From Sthenelais limicola (Eukaryota > Annelida > Polychaeta > Phyllodocida > Sigalionidae): DNA of 64,000 nucleotides. The translations under genes and the position numbers were made by a program. Shown here one piece after another: positions 12,040 to 24,617 of the stretch. The DNA is taken from positions 7,283,685-7,347,684 of the forward strand of contig OW804097.1 in the NCBI GenBank assembly GCA_942159475.1. Reading direction: 5' to 3'. The notes under the pieces are model-generated. The model searched no databases and was not told where the DNA came from. It saw only the letters and a program-made list of their open reading frames with translations. Position 1 is the first letter of the stretch, and each line of letters opens with the position of its first letter.

Positions 12040-14210
12040 TACAACGGTGGATCACCTCTGAAATAAAAAAATGATGCCACTTCTTCCTGGGATTGAATTT
12101 CATTATTTTATCATGCCCACCACCTCATCAAGCTAGATTCTGGTTTCAGTGCCAGATGTAGAATATTTGATGGAAAAATGACTGCCATTTCGCAAATTCT
12201 TATACAATGTGTGTGATACTGATATCGTGCCATTTTGTTTGATGATATAATATTAGTTTAAAGCACAAATTCTGTCTTCTATAAGCATTGAATGAATGTA
12301 AATTGCGGGCAGTATTTATGTGGTAAATATCATTCTGGGAATATACAATTGAATTTTATTTTATTTTAGCCGCAATATTCTTTGTATGAAAGGAAACTGT
12401 TCCACAGGTGGCATGTTTGACTTCCGGAGGTAATCTAAGTTTAGTCTGAGGACGATTTTAAGCGTTCTCATAAGAAAGTTCTTTCATAATAATCTATAGT
12501 GAAGTACAAATTGAATTTAATGACACAATTAGAGGCAGCATAGCTAAAGTGTAAACAACGTTGTAGTTGCGTGTTGTTGTTTTCCTTTATTGGACAGAGC
12601 TTTATTCGATCAAGAGACGAAAATAATATTGACAATGAAAACATTAGACAAAGTCCAGCTCATGAAAACCAGAAAAGAATTCAACTACCGGAACGAGTTT
12701 CACCAATTTCTTGGACCCTAGTATTAAATATTATAATGTACAATGCTCATTCCTTAATGAGATGTGGGTGCAAGGTTATTGTTATTGATACGAGGGACGG
12801 TGGGGGAAATAAAGGACTTAATTTCTTTTGATTGAGATCAATATAACAATAGTGGGGAGGGGGGGGGTCAAACATTGAAACAGATGGAGGTTTTGCGAAT
12901 TATTGTCTTTAAAACCTTAATTGTATAGACTTAATTATGTTGTTGTCTTGACTTGCGTAAGATCTCGGCCAGTTTAGCTCCTTCTCTAACTCTTTACATT
13001 ACTGATTTTATTCTGTAACGAATAGGGCGATTCCTAACGAGTCTCTATTCTTATTCTATTAAAACACGATAAACTAATAGACGATAGACTTGGAGTTGAA
13101 AACCAAGACTTCCAATAGACATTTGGACCTTATAGAATATCGAAAAGACTTACTATTAAAATAAGCGAGGAAACATGGATATCCTACAAGTGACATTATA
13201 ACAAATATATTCAATAATACTTCAGATTACAATAAGATTCATAAACCATTGATTTATTAGTATAGGGCTAAAAGTCTTACATATATAACCTGACTGATCA
13301 CCGCCTTTCAACTAAGAGCTCTACCGACTAGCCAGATCCTTATGTTACATCATGTTACGCAATAATGGCGTAACAGTGGGTAACGACTTTATGATCATTA
13401 ATTAACATTAATGAGGGATATGTTATGCGTCATGGTAATTAATAATTAATATAAGAACCTATTGGGTATCAGGACCCAGGAATGTATTGCTTTGAATACG
13501 GTAGTAAGGGGGACCACAGGTAGCACTCTCAGCTCATTATATATTCCTCCAATCAACAATAGCCACATGGACCAAGCTCTCACCTGTATGCCAAGACCAC
13601 AATAAACACTATTCTAGATCTTAGGATCCAAGCCTTAGGACTTCTTCTTTATACTTCTTATTTCTATACAATATTTCTACAACTATTCAATAGCCAAGAT
13701 AGACAAACCTTCATATAACACTTAACTCATTCACCTGTCAACAAATCTTGAACTATAGTATCTGTAAGTATAAAAAACAAGCCAGTGAACGGCATTATAG
13801 GTCAAGCTTGTATGAGATTCTATATGAGATTCTGTATGAGATAATAATTGCCCAAAGACTGATATCAGTCATGGCATGCAGAGTATTCGAAACGACACAG
13901 TTACCAATCACCACTCCTCTAGTCAACACAAAACTGCATTTGTTGATTTTTCAACATGTCCTTGGTAAGTATTTTCAAATCATATCGCTATGTATTGGTT
14001 ATGGTTTTAATAAACTCATTTGCAAGTGTGGAACATGAAGACTATTATCACAAACAAATTCTCTTCCCTGTGTCTCTTCTAGGCTAGAGTGTTCCGCTGC
14101 TTCATTGTAAGTAGACTTTGAGACGATTTAACACTTTGAAAGTATTGATCGACCTCAGTGGTTGATATGACCAAATTACCAGTGCCTATATGAAATGCGC
14201 ATTACTGAAG
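12040..14210. other. Non-coding stretch, no gene seen
   Basis: AT-rich with no supported gene. Three copies of a TATGAGATTCT word stand at about 13810-13840. Short open frames lack coding character. Confidence 0.45.
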
Positions 14211-14214
14211 AATT

Positions 14215-14328
14215 AATCCTCTCCAGTGTTTGGCCTCAAATAGTTATTGCACAAAAACACCCAAGGCCCACCAGGGCCAAGGGTTTTTTTGTGCAATAAC
14301 TTCCTGAGGCTCAACACCGGAGGGGATT
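14215..14328. repeat. Long near-perfect hairpin, GGCCC-acca-GGGCC apex
   Basis: Arms 14215-14269 and 14274-14328 (55 nt each) are reverse complements with about ten mismatches and a 4-nt loop. The arms carry AGTTATTGCACAAAAA and its complement, and CAACACCGGAGGGGATT. The architecture matches 5745-5841 although the arm sequences differ. Confidence 0.9.
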
Positions 14329-14329
14329 A

Positions 14330-15030
14330 TATAAATGCTTTTATTCTTATTCTACCCCATTTTCAATAGTTACAATGGCTAGATGCTTATATTCATTAAG
14401 AAAAAACATAATTGATGTGTATATCGCATATATTAGACTTAATATAAGCCTCTTGTTCATAGAACCTATAAAGCATATTTCATCAATCAATCTTATTTTA
14501 TTCAAGCACCCTTGCCCCTGACCCTTATTTGAGGCAGGCACTCATACGGGGCAGGCGCTTATTGCAATGCAGCAATAAATAGTCATGCAGAATTATTTTT
14601 AGTGATATCATTAATGTTTTTTCTATTCTCATTGCAAGTCATCCTCCTTATGCATATACATAGGGGGGTCATGCGGTCAGTGCTTATATAATGCAGGAAT
14701 GAATACCTATGTCCTAATGAAATGAATATGAATGTCCTAATGAAAGAATCCAAGATTGTTTTTTATACCACGGAGGTATTAATGGACTTTACAGTGGAAG
14801 GATATGAATATTAAAGCACATATCTATATATCTATTTTAAGTAGATGGTCAGTTCTCACAAAATGGGTACTCAATGAGTATTTTGGGCTAAAGAGTTAAA
14901 TGCATTGAAACTACTTGTCATTTGTCGCATATATCATTGTACATACATATTCAAGGGTTCTAAAAAAATATTGGGCACACTAATTTGAAAAAACTGTGCG
15001 TTTGGAGGGGAATCAATTTTCTTAACGTTG
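14330..15030. other. Non-coding stretch, no gene seen
   Basis: AT-rich sequence with no recognised gene or RNA. Confidence 0.4.
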
Positions 15031-15130
15031 CCACCCCAATACTTTTGGATAGAAGCATTGTAGAGGTATTAAAGTGCCATTTTGGAAATTTCATTATGTG
15101 TGTTTATTACGTGAGCGCCACCCTGATCCC
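15031..15130 (+). repeat. Exact 100-bp direct repeat, copy 1
   Basis: CCACCCCAATACTTTTGG through CACCCTGATCCC is identical over 100 bases to 16063-16162 (offset 1,032 bp). The copies flank the gypsy linker fragment. Confidence 0.95.
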
Positions 15131-15274
15131 GAAGACACAAGTGGAGAGAGGTTGTGGGAAATTGAGCTTTATTTACATAAAAATTAATCATGTGAATTAC
15201 ATGGTATGTGTAATTAGTTATGTGATATTGAGGTATAATTAAATGAGATAATCCTGATCCTGACCAATCTTTAT

Positions 15275-16062
15275 TTGGGACTTCTTTATTTGGAGAATTT
15301 CGGACATTCTGTCATGGGCAAGCAATGGAAAAAGCACAGTGGAAATAAAGAAGTTTCCTCTATAAAGACCATGACTGTGAGGGAAGTAGATACTGGTAGA
15401 GCTGTGACACTTAGGAAAGCGGTGATCATGGAACCCAGATCTATTACACTTGCAGAATTGGACTTTGATAGTGGCTCAGACGCATCTGATGCTTGGATGT
15501 TCGAGCCAGACCAAGGGTTGTTGAAAGACTTCGCCTTAGGGAGCCTGAATACATATGTTTCAGGTGCAGGTTTCAGCAATCTGTCTGGCAGCCCAATGAA
15601 AATTGGCAAACGTAGGGTGGTGGGCAGACTAAATAGAGTTACTCTTGTGGCAGAGGACTCTGTTTTATCTGGAGATGGTGATGGCAACATTATCAGAGAG
15701 GCAATTATCAATTCTATACAGGTTACAGAATCACCTGTGGCGGATGATGATCTGATAGCCCCCGACATCTTGGTACCACCAAGTGCAGAGTGCCTGCTGA
15801 AAAAGCTGGTCAACGATTCGGATTTCTCCGAGGAAAACGAGAAAAGGGTTGCTTTTTCTCTGCTGGAGGAATTCCGAGATTGTTTCTCTCTTCCAGGTGG
15901 CAAGGCCCTTGGTTGCACTGATAAAGTTTGCCATGTGATAGACACTGGGGATGATTGTCCAATCAAACAAGCATACCAGCGTATTCCTGTGGTGAAGAGG
16001 GACAAGGCAGAGGAAGAGATATGGAAAATGTACAGAGAGGGTCGGTTTGAACATAGCAGTGG
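15275..16062 (+). pseudogene. Ty3/gypsy pol: protease-RT linker and RT start (left part)
   Basis: An open frame of about 260 residues. It contains the post-protease segment MEPRSITLAELDF, the FSNLSGSPMKIGKRRVVGRL linker and then DCFSLPGG...KVCHVIDTGDDCPIKQ, the conserved approach to the RT fingers. It ends at GRFEHSSG where the exact 100-bp repeat starts. The expected continuation (W-G-A-P-I-V) starts at 22314 on the same strand, so this is probably the left half of the element at 22.3-25.3 kb, split by a later insertion. Gag and protease are missing on the left. Confidence 0.75.
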
Positions 16063-16162
16063 CCACCCCAATACTTTTGGATAGAAGCATTGTAGAGGTA
16101 TTAAAGTGCCATTTTGGAAATTTCATTATGTGTGTTTATTACGTGAGCGCCACCCTGATCCC
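16063..16162 (+). repeat. Exact 100-bp direct repeat, copy 2
   Basis: Identical to 15031-15130; begins exactly where gypsy similarity ends. Confidence 0.95.
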
Positions 16163-16668
16163 AGGTGGGGGGACCAGGCCGAGTTTGAGCACACACCTTA
16201 TACCACACAGTCACTATTGAATGACCTTATCATCTCATTCAACAATGTGGCAGCCCACGTAAATGCAACACAGGGCACCACTACCCCAAGGATAGGTGAA
16301 ATGATCCACCGGAGAAAATCCCAGAGGAAATCGAAAGCGACGGGGAAGACCAAATATCTGCACTCGTATTCTAAACTGGCACAAGATGGGTGCCATTATA
16401 CAGGCACATTCAACAAGCTGACAATGGACAAAATCGTGCAAAATATCAACAGGGTAACAGCAACAAACAACCAACACCAGAACTAACTTTCCAACACACC
16501 ACCTTATGTGGCAAAGGGACGGTGTTCTCAAGAATGCACCCAAACCACATAAGCCAGGTGACGGGTAAATACAATCTACCAATTCTAAATAGCTCTATTT
16601 CACAACCCCTGACAAGGACCTGTGTTCGACAGAATGCACTCCCACGAACTGGCACCAAAGTGAAATGA
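16163..16668 (+). pseudogene. Possible LINE ORF1 fragment
   Basis: A basic, Thr/Asn/Gln-rich frame (about 16106-16486, including RRKSQRKSKATGKTK) overlaps a second frame that ends at 16668. No RRM or zinc knuckle is visible. Its position, 5' of the LINE ORF2 on the same strand, is the only argument for ORF1. The word GTGTTC-nnC-AGAATGC recurs here (about 16522, 16622) and in the LINE 3' region (21723, 21789), tying both ends to one element. Confidence 0.35.
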
Positions 16669-17261
16669 GGTGGATAAAAATTATAATAAAAAGACAATGG
16701 TAAAAAGTACAAAGTTCAGAGGTGACTAAAAGCTACCCAAAATAATAATAATGTGCTACAATATTGACAATATTGACTGATTACAAGTGACACTCATATA
16801 ACAGGTGAACTTCCATAGTAAGGTGCTAACTGTTGTAAGGTGCTGAAAGTGAAAGTAAAAGTAAAAGTGAATGTAAAGTAAAAGTGAATGTAAATATAAG
16901 ATGTCAATGTAAAAACATCCTAAAGATGAGTACCCAACAAAAACTCAAACTAAAACTAAGTCATGTACAGGTTACTGCGTGTGTGTGTCTCGATTTTTTA
17001 CAAGTATGTTCAAATATAAGATTTGTAAAGGGTGTACACGTCCATACCTAAGTCACACCTATTGTGACACTATTCATGGTAATTTATATGCGTGTTTATC
17101 TAAACATTTGTATGAGAAGAATGGACAACCCCGGACCCCAGACACACATATTATGTAACTACAAACCGGTGCTAATGCCAAATACTTGTCAATGTATACA
17201 ATATAGTTAATCCTATGAAAACCTATTGTTATATCCTGTGAGGAGTTCTATACTGACAGAC
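16669..17261 (+). other. LINE inter-ORF or 5' region
   Basis: No coding sequence recognised. It contains AAAGTGAAAGTAAAAGT-type simple repeats at 16846-16905. It is probably part of the LINE. Confidence 0.4.
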
Positions 17262-19502
17262 ATGCCTGACAGTGTTGAGCTTGAAGCCTCACAACTGGGT
17301 GGGGAAAAGGGGGTAACCCTCATATCCTGGAATGTCAGGAGTGCCCTACCCAAACATAACCACATATGTGATCTCCTGCTTATGACAGGGGCTGACATTA
17401 TGGCCATACAGGAGACATGGCTTAACGGCCGGGTCCTGGATGGGCAGGTCAAGGTGCCTTCGTACCAGCAATATAGAACAGACAGGGTGATCAAAAGAAA
17501 GGGAGGTGGCCTGATGGTCTACATAAAAGATGAATATGTAGTAGATGATCAAGTACTGTCACACCTAAATGTGCAGACTAAGGATCTAGAAGTACAAGTG
17601 GTCAAATGTGGGAAACCAAATTCGAAACAAATGGTAATCGTCAATACATATCGCCTGCCAGGCGGAAGCTTACCAGCAGCAATAGAATTATTAAAAGGCG
17701 CTGTATCCAAAATTACCCAAAAAAGAGACATCTATGTAATGGGAGATTTTAATCATGACTCTGATGAAATGTCAGGCAAAATTACACCCATGCTAGCACA
17801 AAATGGTTTATCCGCTAAAGTAGATTTACCAACTCGAGTAACAAAACGTACAGCAAGAACCATCGACCAAATATACACCAACGCAAAATACATTTGCAAA
17901 TCAGGGGTCATAAACAACAACACAAGTGACCACCTCCCAACCTTTCTGATTAAGAAAAAGGCCAAAAACAAGTATGAAAAATCCCCCATAATCACACGAG
18001 CCTGGAAAAACCTAGACATCAAAATTCTATGCGAAATACTGGCAAACGAAAACTGGGTCCCGCTATACCAGACTGAGTGTGTAAACAAATGCTGGGGAAT
18101 GCTTTCAGAACGTATAACATTCTATCTAGATAGGATGTGCCCTGTTAGGCGGATTGCTGGTGCGAGGGTAAGACCCCCTTGGTACACAGGGGAGTTGAGA
18201 AGATTGGCTGGGGAGAGAGACAGGGCCTTCAGAAAAGCAAGACGCACTAAAAAGGAGACCGACTGGGAAAATGCAAAAATTATCCGAAATAGGATGAACT
18301 CGAGACTTGTCAGGGCAAAAAATGATTACATAACTGAACAATTAGACGAAAACTCTACAGATCCGACAAAATTCTGGCAAATACTGAAACCATTAATAAC
18401 CCCCTGTAAAACAAAAACTCAAGACAAAATTAGACTAAAAAGTCAACAAGACAAAGTTCTGACTGACTCTGAAACATCAGATGAATTCAACAACTTTTTT
18501 GCTTCAGTAGGTCAGAAATTAGCTGACAAAATCATACCCCTGTCGGAGACCGAGATTCAGCCTACTCATATGAATGTAAATCAGACGGGGATACCAGACC
18601 AAAATGCCCTATTCAACTTCCCAGAGGTAACACAATTTACTGTCTATAAGATTATACAAAAGACCAAAATATCAAAATCATCTGGAATACCCCTACTCCC
18701 AACATGTGTCCTGAAACCGATACTGAGTGCCCTGTCCCACCAATTCACATTTTTATGCAACCTGTCATTGCATACATCCACGGTCCCAAAAGACTTCAAA
18801 GAAGCAACCATCACCCCTCTTTATAAAGCAGGCCCACGAACTGACCCATCAAACTACCGACCCATCAGTGTAGTCACCCTCCCAGCAAAAATACTGGAAA
18901 GGGTGGTACATAGTACCATCTACACCCACTTAGAAGACAACAACTTCTTATACAAACACCAATATGGGTTCTGGGCAGGTCACTCATTGGAACAGGCACA
19001 CCGAAGACTTTTCGAATATATCTATGATTCAAAAACCAGTAAAAACCCAGTGTCCCTAGTGTACCTTGACTTCAAGAAAGCATTCGACACAGTTGATCAT
19101 AGTATACTCATCCACAAACTTAAATCATTTCAGCTTTCAACCCATGTCATAGACTGGTTTAGAGACTACCTGTCAGATCGGTATCAACAGGTGTGCGCAA
19201 ACAATGTCACTTCGGGGAGGGCTGGGGTCACATACGGGGTACCACAGGTAACTGTGCTGGGGCCTCTATTGTTCCTCTTATACATAAATGATCTCCACCA
19301 GGTTATCAAACACTCACAAATACAACTTTTTGCGGACAACACTGTGTTGTTCCACTCGAGCTCCACAGAGAGCACCCTAAAAAATGAACTCCAACAAGAT
19401 TTGGATGAGGTAGGGAGGTGGTGCAGGGTAAATAAAATCTCAATCAATGTCAACAAAAGCAAGGCGATGAACATAACTCTTCGTAAACAAAAAGAAGTAG
19501 AT
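17262..19502 (+). pseudogene. LINE ORF2: APE endonuclease and reverse transcriptase (first part)
   Basis: The frame opens at 17226; the first ATG is 17262. The endonuclease has ISWNVRS, IQETW, MGDFNHD, IDQIYTN and TSDHLPTF, i.e. the N, E, D-N and S-D-H residues of APE-type nucleases. The RT has the NYRPIS block, VYLDFKKAFDTVDH (first catalytic Asp kept) and GVPQVTVLGPLLFLLYINDL. Its active-site box is LFADNTVLF: the second Asp of F-A-D-D is Asn (codon 19338-19340), and the usual G-S after GVPQ is changed. This copy's RT is therefore predicted inactive. Motif order fits the CR1/L2/Jockey group. The frame is cut at 19502 by the transposon at 19503-20969 and continues in phase at 20974. Confidence 0.9.
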
Positions 19503-20969
19503 GGCCAATTCCACCAATTTGACAACATTTGGCCCCCTAGGCCCCCCCTGGGTACCCAAAAATAAATTTTACATTAATCAGTTGATTTGTTATTTTGTAT
19601 CAACCTCATATATATGTGCATTGAACTACAAAGTATGGAACCATTCTGATTATTAGTAATTATTTTACAGGGGGTCGAAAAATAGATCCCAAATATGAAA
19701 AAAATGTCAAAAATAGCATGTCAGGTAATGGTTCATATTTCTACATGAATTAGAATTTAGATAGAAATAAATAAAACAAATATGCACATAATGTATTGAA
19801 CTATTGTGTACTTGATAGGTCTCGACATGAGGGTGATAACACTTTTTAGTTTGTGAAAATATTCTTACTAGAAGAAAAGTTAGAGCCAAATAACCATTCA
19901 GTAATGGTAATCATAATGGCAGCGACAAGTTTAATGACCCCGCCTATATTATATCCATTACTCCTGGCTTGAATGGAGGCTTCATTGATACACTTTCTTA
20001 CAATCAGAGAGTCATTTTTTAACATATTAATAAGGTCTGAAATCATCATTTTGAATGAAATCTGTTTATTATTCATAATGAAATCGATTAGTAATAATGG
20101 CCACAGAATCTAGTTCATTTCTGACTCACAAAGTGATGTTAATAGACAAATAGGGTTGTTAGTGGACACATATGTTCGTTAGTGGACACATATGTTCGTT
20201 AGTGGACAATAGACCATTTTGCTGTATAAATCATATGAAAATTAGGCAGAAATAATAACTATCGATCTATATAAACTGATATTATACTAAATCAATAATA
20301 AATGTCAAATTTAAAGTTCATTCTTAAAATACTGCCTTATAAAACCATAAAAAGCCTTAAATAGGGTGTTCGTTAGTGGACACTACTCCAGTTCCTATAG
20401 GTCCTTGGCACTATGCATTTTCTCTGCTATGGTTCAAGAAAAACTTTAACCAATACATTTAATGTTCATTACATATCAAATCCAGTGCATTTTATCATTA
20501 TTTGTTATAATTGGATAATTTTCATTTTTTTGAAAAAAATTATTCCACCTAAGGCAAATAAATGTTCGTTAGTGGACACCAGGGGTACCCATTCCAAAAA
20601 AATTCTGTTTTTTATGGCTTTCACCCTGAAAATCATTTTTTTGCTAAATTTTTTGACACAAATCATGTACAAGTAACCTACTATCACAACATATAATGAA
20701 AAATGTTGGATTTTGATGATTATTTAGAAATTTAGCAATTCCACCATGTAATGACAGTTCAAAAAAATGATTTTTGTCCCCAAAATGTGATTTAGAAAAA
20801 AAAATTATAAAAAATTTGGGGTAAAAATGCCAAAAATGTGGTTCCACAGGTTGGTAGAACCATCCAATCAAAAAAAATTACCTAATTAATGGTTATTTAT
20901 TTGTATTAAGCCCATTTAATCACTTTCCACGGTTGGGGACCAAATGTTGTCAAATTGGTGGAATTGGCC
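19503..20969. mobile_element. Non-autonomous DNA transposon, 35-bp TIRs, AGAT target duplication
   Basis: Terminal inverted repeats 19503-19536 and 20935-20969 start GGCCAATTCCACCAATTTG and agree over the first 30 bases, then with one mismatch to base 35. AGAT stands on both outer sides (19499-19502 and 20970-20973), a 4-bp target duplication. Removing element plus one AGAT rejoins the LINE ORF2 in frame. No complete transposase was found. A minus-strand frame at 19846-20076 and a few others are short and unrecognised. TGTTCGTTAGTGGACA or close variants occur five times (20156, 20173, 20193, 20367, 20563), possible internal binding repeats. Four-base duplications are known for Sola and CMC/Chapaev groups, but I cannot assign the family. 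Confidence 0.9.
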
Positions 20970-20973
20970 AGAT

Positions 20974-21642
20974 ACAAATAAACTGAAACTCAACTCGGCA
21001 GAACTGGAGTATGCTACAGAATACCGATACCTGGGCTTAGAAATTGACGAAGGCCTGACTTTCAATCCCCACATAATATCAAAAATTGAACAGGCAATCA
21101 AGCGACTTAAAGCCACAGCCAAAATTAGCCATGCTCTTACAAGTAAAAACACACTTTTGATATATAAAACAATGGTACGCCCGGTGTTCGACTTCTGTGA
21201 CATATTCTATGTTCCAGCCCAAAAGAGACATTTAGACAGACTACAAGCAATTCAAAATTCATTCCTGCGACTAGCATACAAAATTAAAAAAAGAGATAGC
21301 GTCAAGGATCATCAACGGGAAATGAGAATACCATTTCTCGATGAGAGAAGAGACTCACGCCTTCTCCTCCTAGCCCATGAGATGAGCTGTGATGAGAAGT
21401 ACCTTGACAACAGGAAAATAAATCTTCGCAATCTTGCAAATGGAAAAATGTTAAAAATCCCAATGACGAAAACAGAGAGAATTAGAAAATCATTTTTTAT
21501 CCAGGCACCATCCCTATTCAATAAACTGCCACAGGCAGGTAGAAACTGCCCCACCATCCCTGACCTCAAAACATACCTTGAAGAAAACTTTTTTTCATAC
21601 TCAGGAGAGGAGGGCCCAGCACAGTCAATAAACAATCAGTGA
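20974..21642 (+). pseudogene. LINE ORF2 C-terminal part (continuation)
   Basis: Continues the ORF2 frame after the inserted transposon: YRYLGLEIDEGLTFNPHI (post-RT thumb block), IYKTMVRPVFDFCDIFY and LQAIQNSFLRLAYKI, the usual C-terminal region of CR1/Jockey-like ORF2 proteins. It ends with a stop at 21640-21642. No frameshift is seen in this part. Confidence 0.85.
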
Positions 21643-22313
21643 CATAGCGCTTGTTGGTTCTGTCTCTCTCCACAAACTGCTGTTACATTGTTGTAATATT
21701 ATATTATTGTTAGACGGGCCAGTGTTCGCCAGAATGCTACCCGCAACTGTAAATGCACAGGGGAAGTGCAGCCAGGTGGTGACACAGTGTTCGCCAGAAT
21801 GCGACTCACTGACTGGCTACAACATCCCCATATATTCACATGAAACATGTGTACGGTCTTGGTTAAATACGATGAGGTGGGCAAGCTACCTAGAAACTAG
21901 ATCTAGAACTAGAACAGTAAATTACCCACAAATTTTGACCCAGGACTACAGACGAAACCCTACAATAATCCACTTGGTTAAGTGGTGGACTTAACACACA
22001 CATGAAGGAGCATTCATATCTGATCTTGCTTCATGGCACTAGCTTGCCCAATTTATTGTTTATTGTATTGTCTAATCTGTGTTGTTATTACTGCCATATT
22101 AGTTTATCACATTAATGTAGTCGCTGTATCTACCTATCTATCTATCAAATACTACTGTATCTATTTAATAGCGTAACTCCATTTTCTCCAAAGGGGGCTC
22201 TCAGGAAGATCTATGGTTTCATAGAGGAGACCCACCCCCTTTTTCGGTGTCAAAATTTGATATGTTATTGAAAAGTGTAAGCTTCCGAAAATAAAAACAT
22301 ATACATACATACA
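21643..22313 (+). mobile_element. LINE 3' region with simple-repeat tail
   Basis: Non-coding sequence after the ORF2 stop. AGTGTTCGCCAGAATGC occurs twice (about 21722 and 21788), a (CTAT)n run at 22131-22146 and ATACATACATACAT at 22300-22314 just before gypsy coding resumes. LINE 3' ends of this type often finish in microsatellites, so the right LINE/gypsy boundary is placed at 22147-22313. Confidence 0.5.
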
Positions 22314-22809
22314 TGGGGTGCTCCTATTGTCATGGTGGCCAAGAAAGATGGTACACAGCCTTTTTGCGTTGACTATCATCAGCTAAACTCTGTCACTATA
22401 AAGGATATTTCAATTCAAGGTTATGGCCTTCGGATTGTGTAATGCCCCCACCACCTTCCAAGGCATGATGGATCAGATCTTAGATGGCCTTCGTTGGAAA
22501 TCATGTCTGGTTTATCTGGATGATATTGTGGTTTTGGGGAAAACTCTTGATGAGTTCCTAGACAACCTGAGACTCATCCTTGAGCGTATACGGAATTATG
22601 GTCTTCATTTGAAACCCAAGAAATGTGAATTATTTCGCAAGAAAGTGGAATACTTGGGTTGGATTGTGTCAGGCCAAGGCATTCAGGTGGATCTGAAGAA
22701 GATCCAGAAAGTCAAGGACTGGCCAATCCCCAAAAATGCAAGGGAAGTAAGGCAATTCATTGGATTCGCCTCCTATTACCGAGATTTTATGAAACATTTT
22801 GGTAAATAA
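22314..22809 (+). pseudogene. Ty3/gypsy reverse transcriptase, internally deleted
   Basis: Resumes at [21 protein letters not shown] (22314), the block expected after the left part. At about 22403-22412 the sequence jumps to [18 protein letters not shown] with a frame change. The RT segment between (with the first catalytic Asp) is missing. The YLDD box (VYLDDIVVLG) and thumb/connection (LGWIVSGQGI, VRQFIGFASYYRDF) remain. An in-frame TAA stands at 22807-22809. It cannot make working RT. Confidence 0.85.
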
Positions 22810-23476
22810 GTGATCCCTTTGCAGGAAGTTGTAACCCCGGCAGGCAAGGATAAACAATATACTAAACCTATAGAGTTGACTCCTCGTTGCCAAGTTGCAT
22901 TTGATGTATGCAAAAACTTGCTAATCTCTGCACCTACCCTCGGATATCCTCAACCTACGGGTCAGTTTATCCTTGATACAGATGCAAGTAGTTTTGGCAT
23001 GGCGGGAATCCTGTCCCAGATCCAGGAAGGGAGGGAGGTGGTTCTGTGTTTTGCAAGCCATAGTTTCTCCAAGCCACAGAGGAATTATTGTGCAACAAAA
23101 CGTGTGCTGCTTGCCGTTCTGACCTACCTGCAGAAATTCCGACATTACATATTAGGTAATAAGAACTTTTTTTGTTCAGACAGATCACACCTCTTTGCGG
23201 ATGGATCTGACCGATATGTTAGCTCGCTGGCTACTCACCTTACAGGAATTCGGACTGGATCAGAGCATGATTTTGCATCAGGCAGGAAAACAGCAGGAAA
23301 ATGCTGATGCATCGTCTCGCTTACCAACTAGAAAATGTGGAAGATCTGACTGCCTAGATTGTGGGGCGCATGATGCTGTCATTGCCACTAATGATGTTTC
23401 CTTAGGGACCCAGCAGAATTTGTTGCAAGAAGCTCAGCAAGCCGACCCATTTGTAAAAAGGTTGCTGAAAATTTAG
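22810..23476 (+). pseudogene. Ty3/gypsy RNase H
   Basis: Same frame as the preceding RT after its stop. FILDTDASSFGMAGIL holds the first RNase H Asp and KRVLLAVLTYLQKFRHYILG the helix carrying the usual Glu region. Near 23165-23195 the frame shifts, and LTDMLARWLLTLQEFGLD and GKQQENADASSRL (last Asp) are read in another frame. An in-frame TAG follows at 23474-23476. Confidence 0.85.
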
Positions 23477-24617
23477 GATGGAACTATACCAGTTCCTAGC
23501 AAGGAAGATCTTGCTGGTGAATCTGATGAGTTTCGGACATTTGTCAGACATCTTGGTAGTATGGAGTTAAGAGAAGGTGTGGGGTGGACAAGACTAGCCA
23601 CTGAAAAGAAATACTGGAGGAAAATTGTGCCTGTTTCCATGAGGAAAGAGATCTTCCAGGGCATTCATGCTGCCAAAACTTTGGGTCATTTCGGAACCTT
23701 CAAGAATGTCTGGTCAGCAAAGATGAGATATTTTTGGCCTGGTATGAGTTATGATCTGAAGCGGTGGATACGTGCTTGCCCCAAGTGTAACATGAGGAAG
23801 ACTAAAGGTGGTGGTGGAATTTCTCAACTTAAGAAGGGAAAGAATGGCGGTAGATGGAACCGAATATTGTTGGATATTCTAGGGCCTCTTCGGAGTACCC
23901 CTAGAGGTAACAACTATATCATGGTTGTAGTAGACTATTTCTCTAAATGGGCCGAAGCCTACTCCATGGCGGATCACACCGCTGAGAGCTGTGCAGAAGT
24001 TCTTTTTCGGGAATGGATCTTGAGATTTTGATGTCCTGTGTCATTACAGACAGATGGAGCTCCTGAATTTCGGTCTCAACTCCTGAAGAGTCTGCTAGAT
24101 ATGCTGGGAATCGAGAAGCTGATTACTCTCCCCTACAGGCCTATGTCTAATGGGCAGTTGGAGAGACTGAACAGTGTTCTGGTGGAACAGCTATCTTGTA
24201 TGACTGATTCAGACAAAGTAGATTGGGATATGCTAACCCCTTGTATTGCTCCCGCATACAGAGGAACAGTGCATGGAAGAACTAGTAACACCCATGGATA
24301 TAGTTCATCGTGTAGAAAGAGGAAGTCTTGATTTCCCTTGCAAGGTTGCTTTTGTAGAGTACCGTAAACAGTGGATGAGAAAGGGACACCAGTATGTGCA
24401 AGATAATCTCGGAATATCTGCGGTTCACCATATAAGGGATTATTACAAGCGTTCTAGGCCCCCCAGTTTTGAGGAGGGGGAGGTGGTATATCAATTTTGT
24501 CCCCCTAAAGCAAATAAGAAGCTCGGACCCAAGTGGGACGGGCCTTATAAGATCAGAAGGTTCATAGGAGGTACCACCTGTGAACTGGAGACAGCCGAAG
24601 GTCTAATGCGATACTAA
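23477..24617 (+). pseudogene. Ty3/gypsy integrase
   Basis: The HHCC zinc module is visible (H..H in GIHAAKTLGHFG, then CPKC), followed by the catalytic core: ILLDILGPL (D), LQTDGAPEF (D), SNGQLERLN (E), the D-D-35-E triad. A TGA at 24029-24031 interrupts the frame and a shift occurs near 24250-24270. After it, VVYQFCPPKANKKLGPKWDGPYKI is the GPY/F-type C-terminal module. The copy is broken by at least one nonsense and one frameshift change. Confidence 0.85.
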
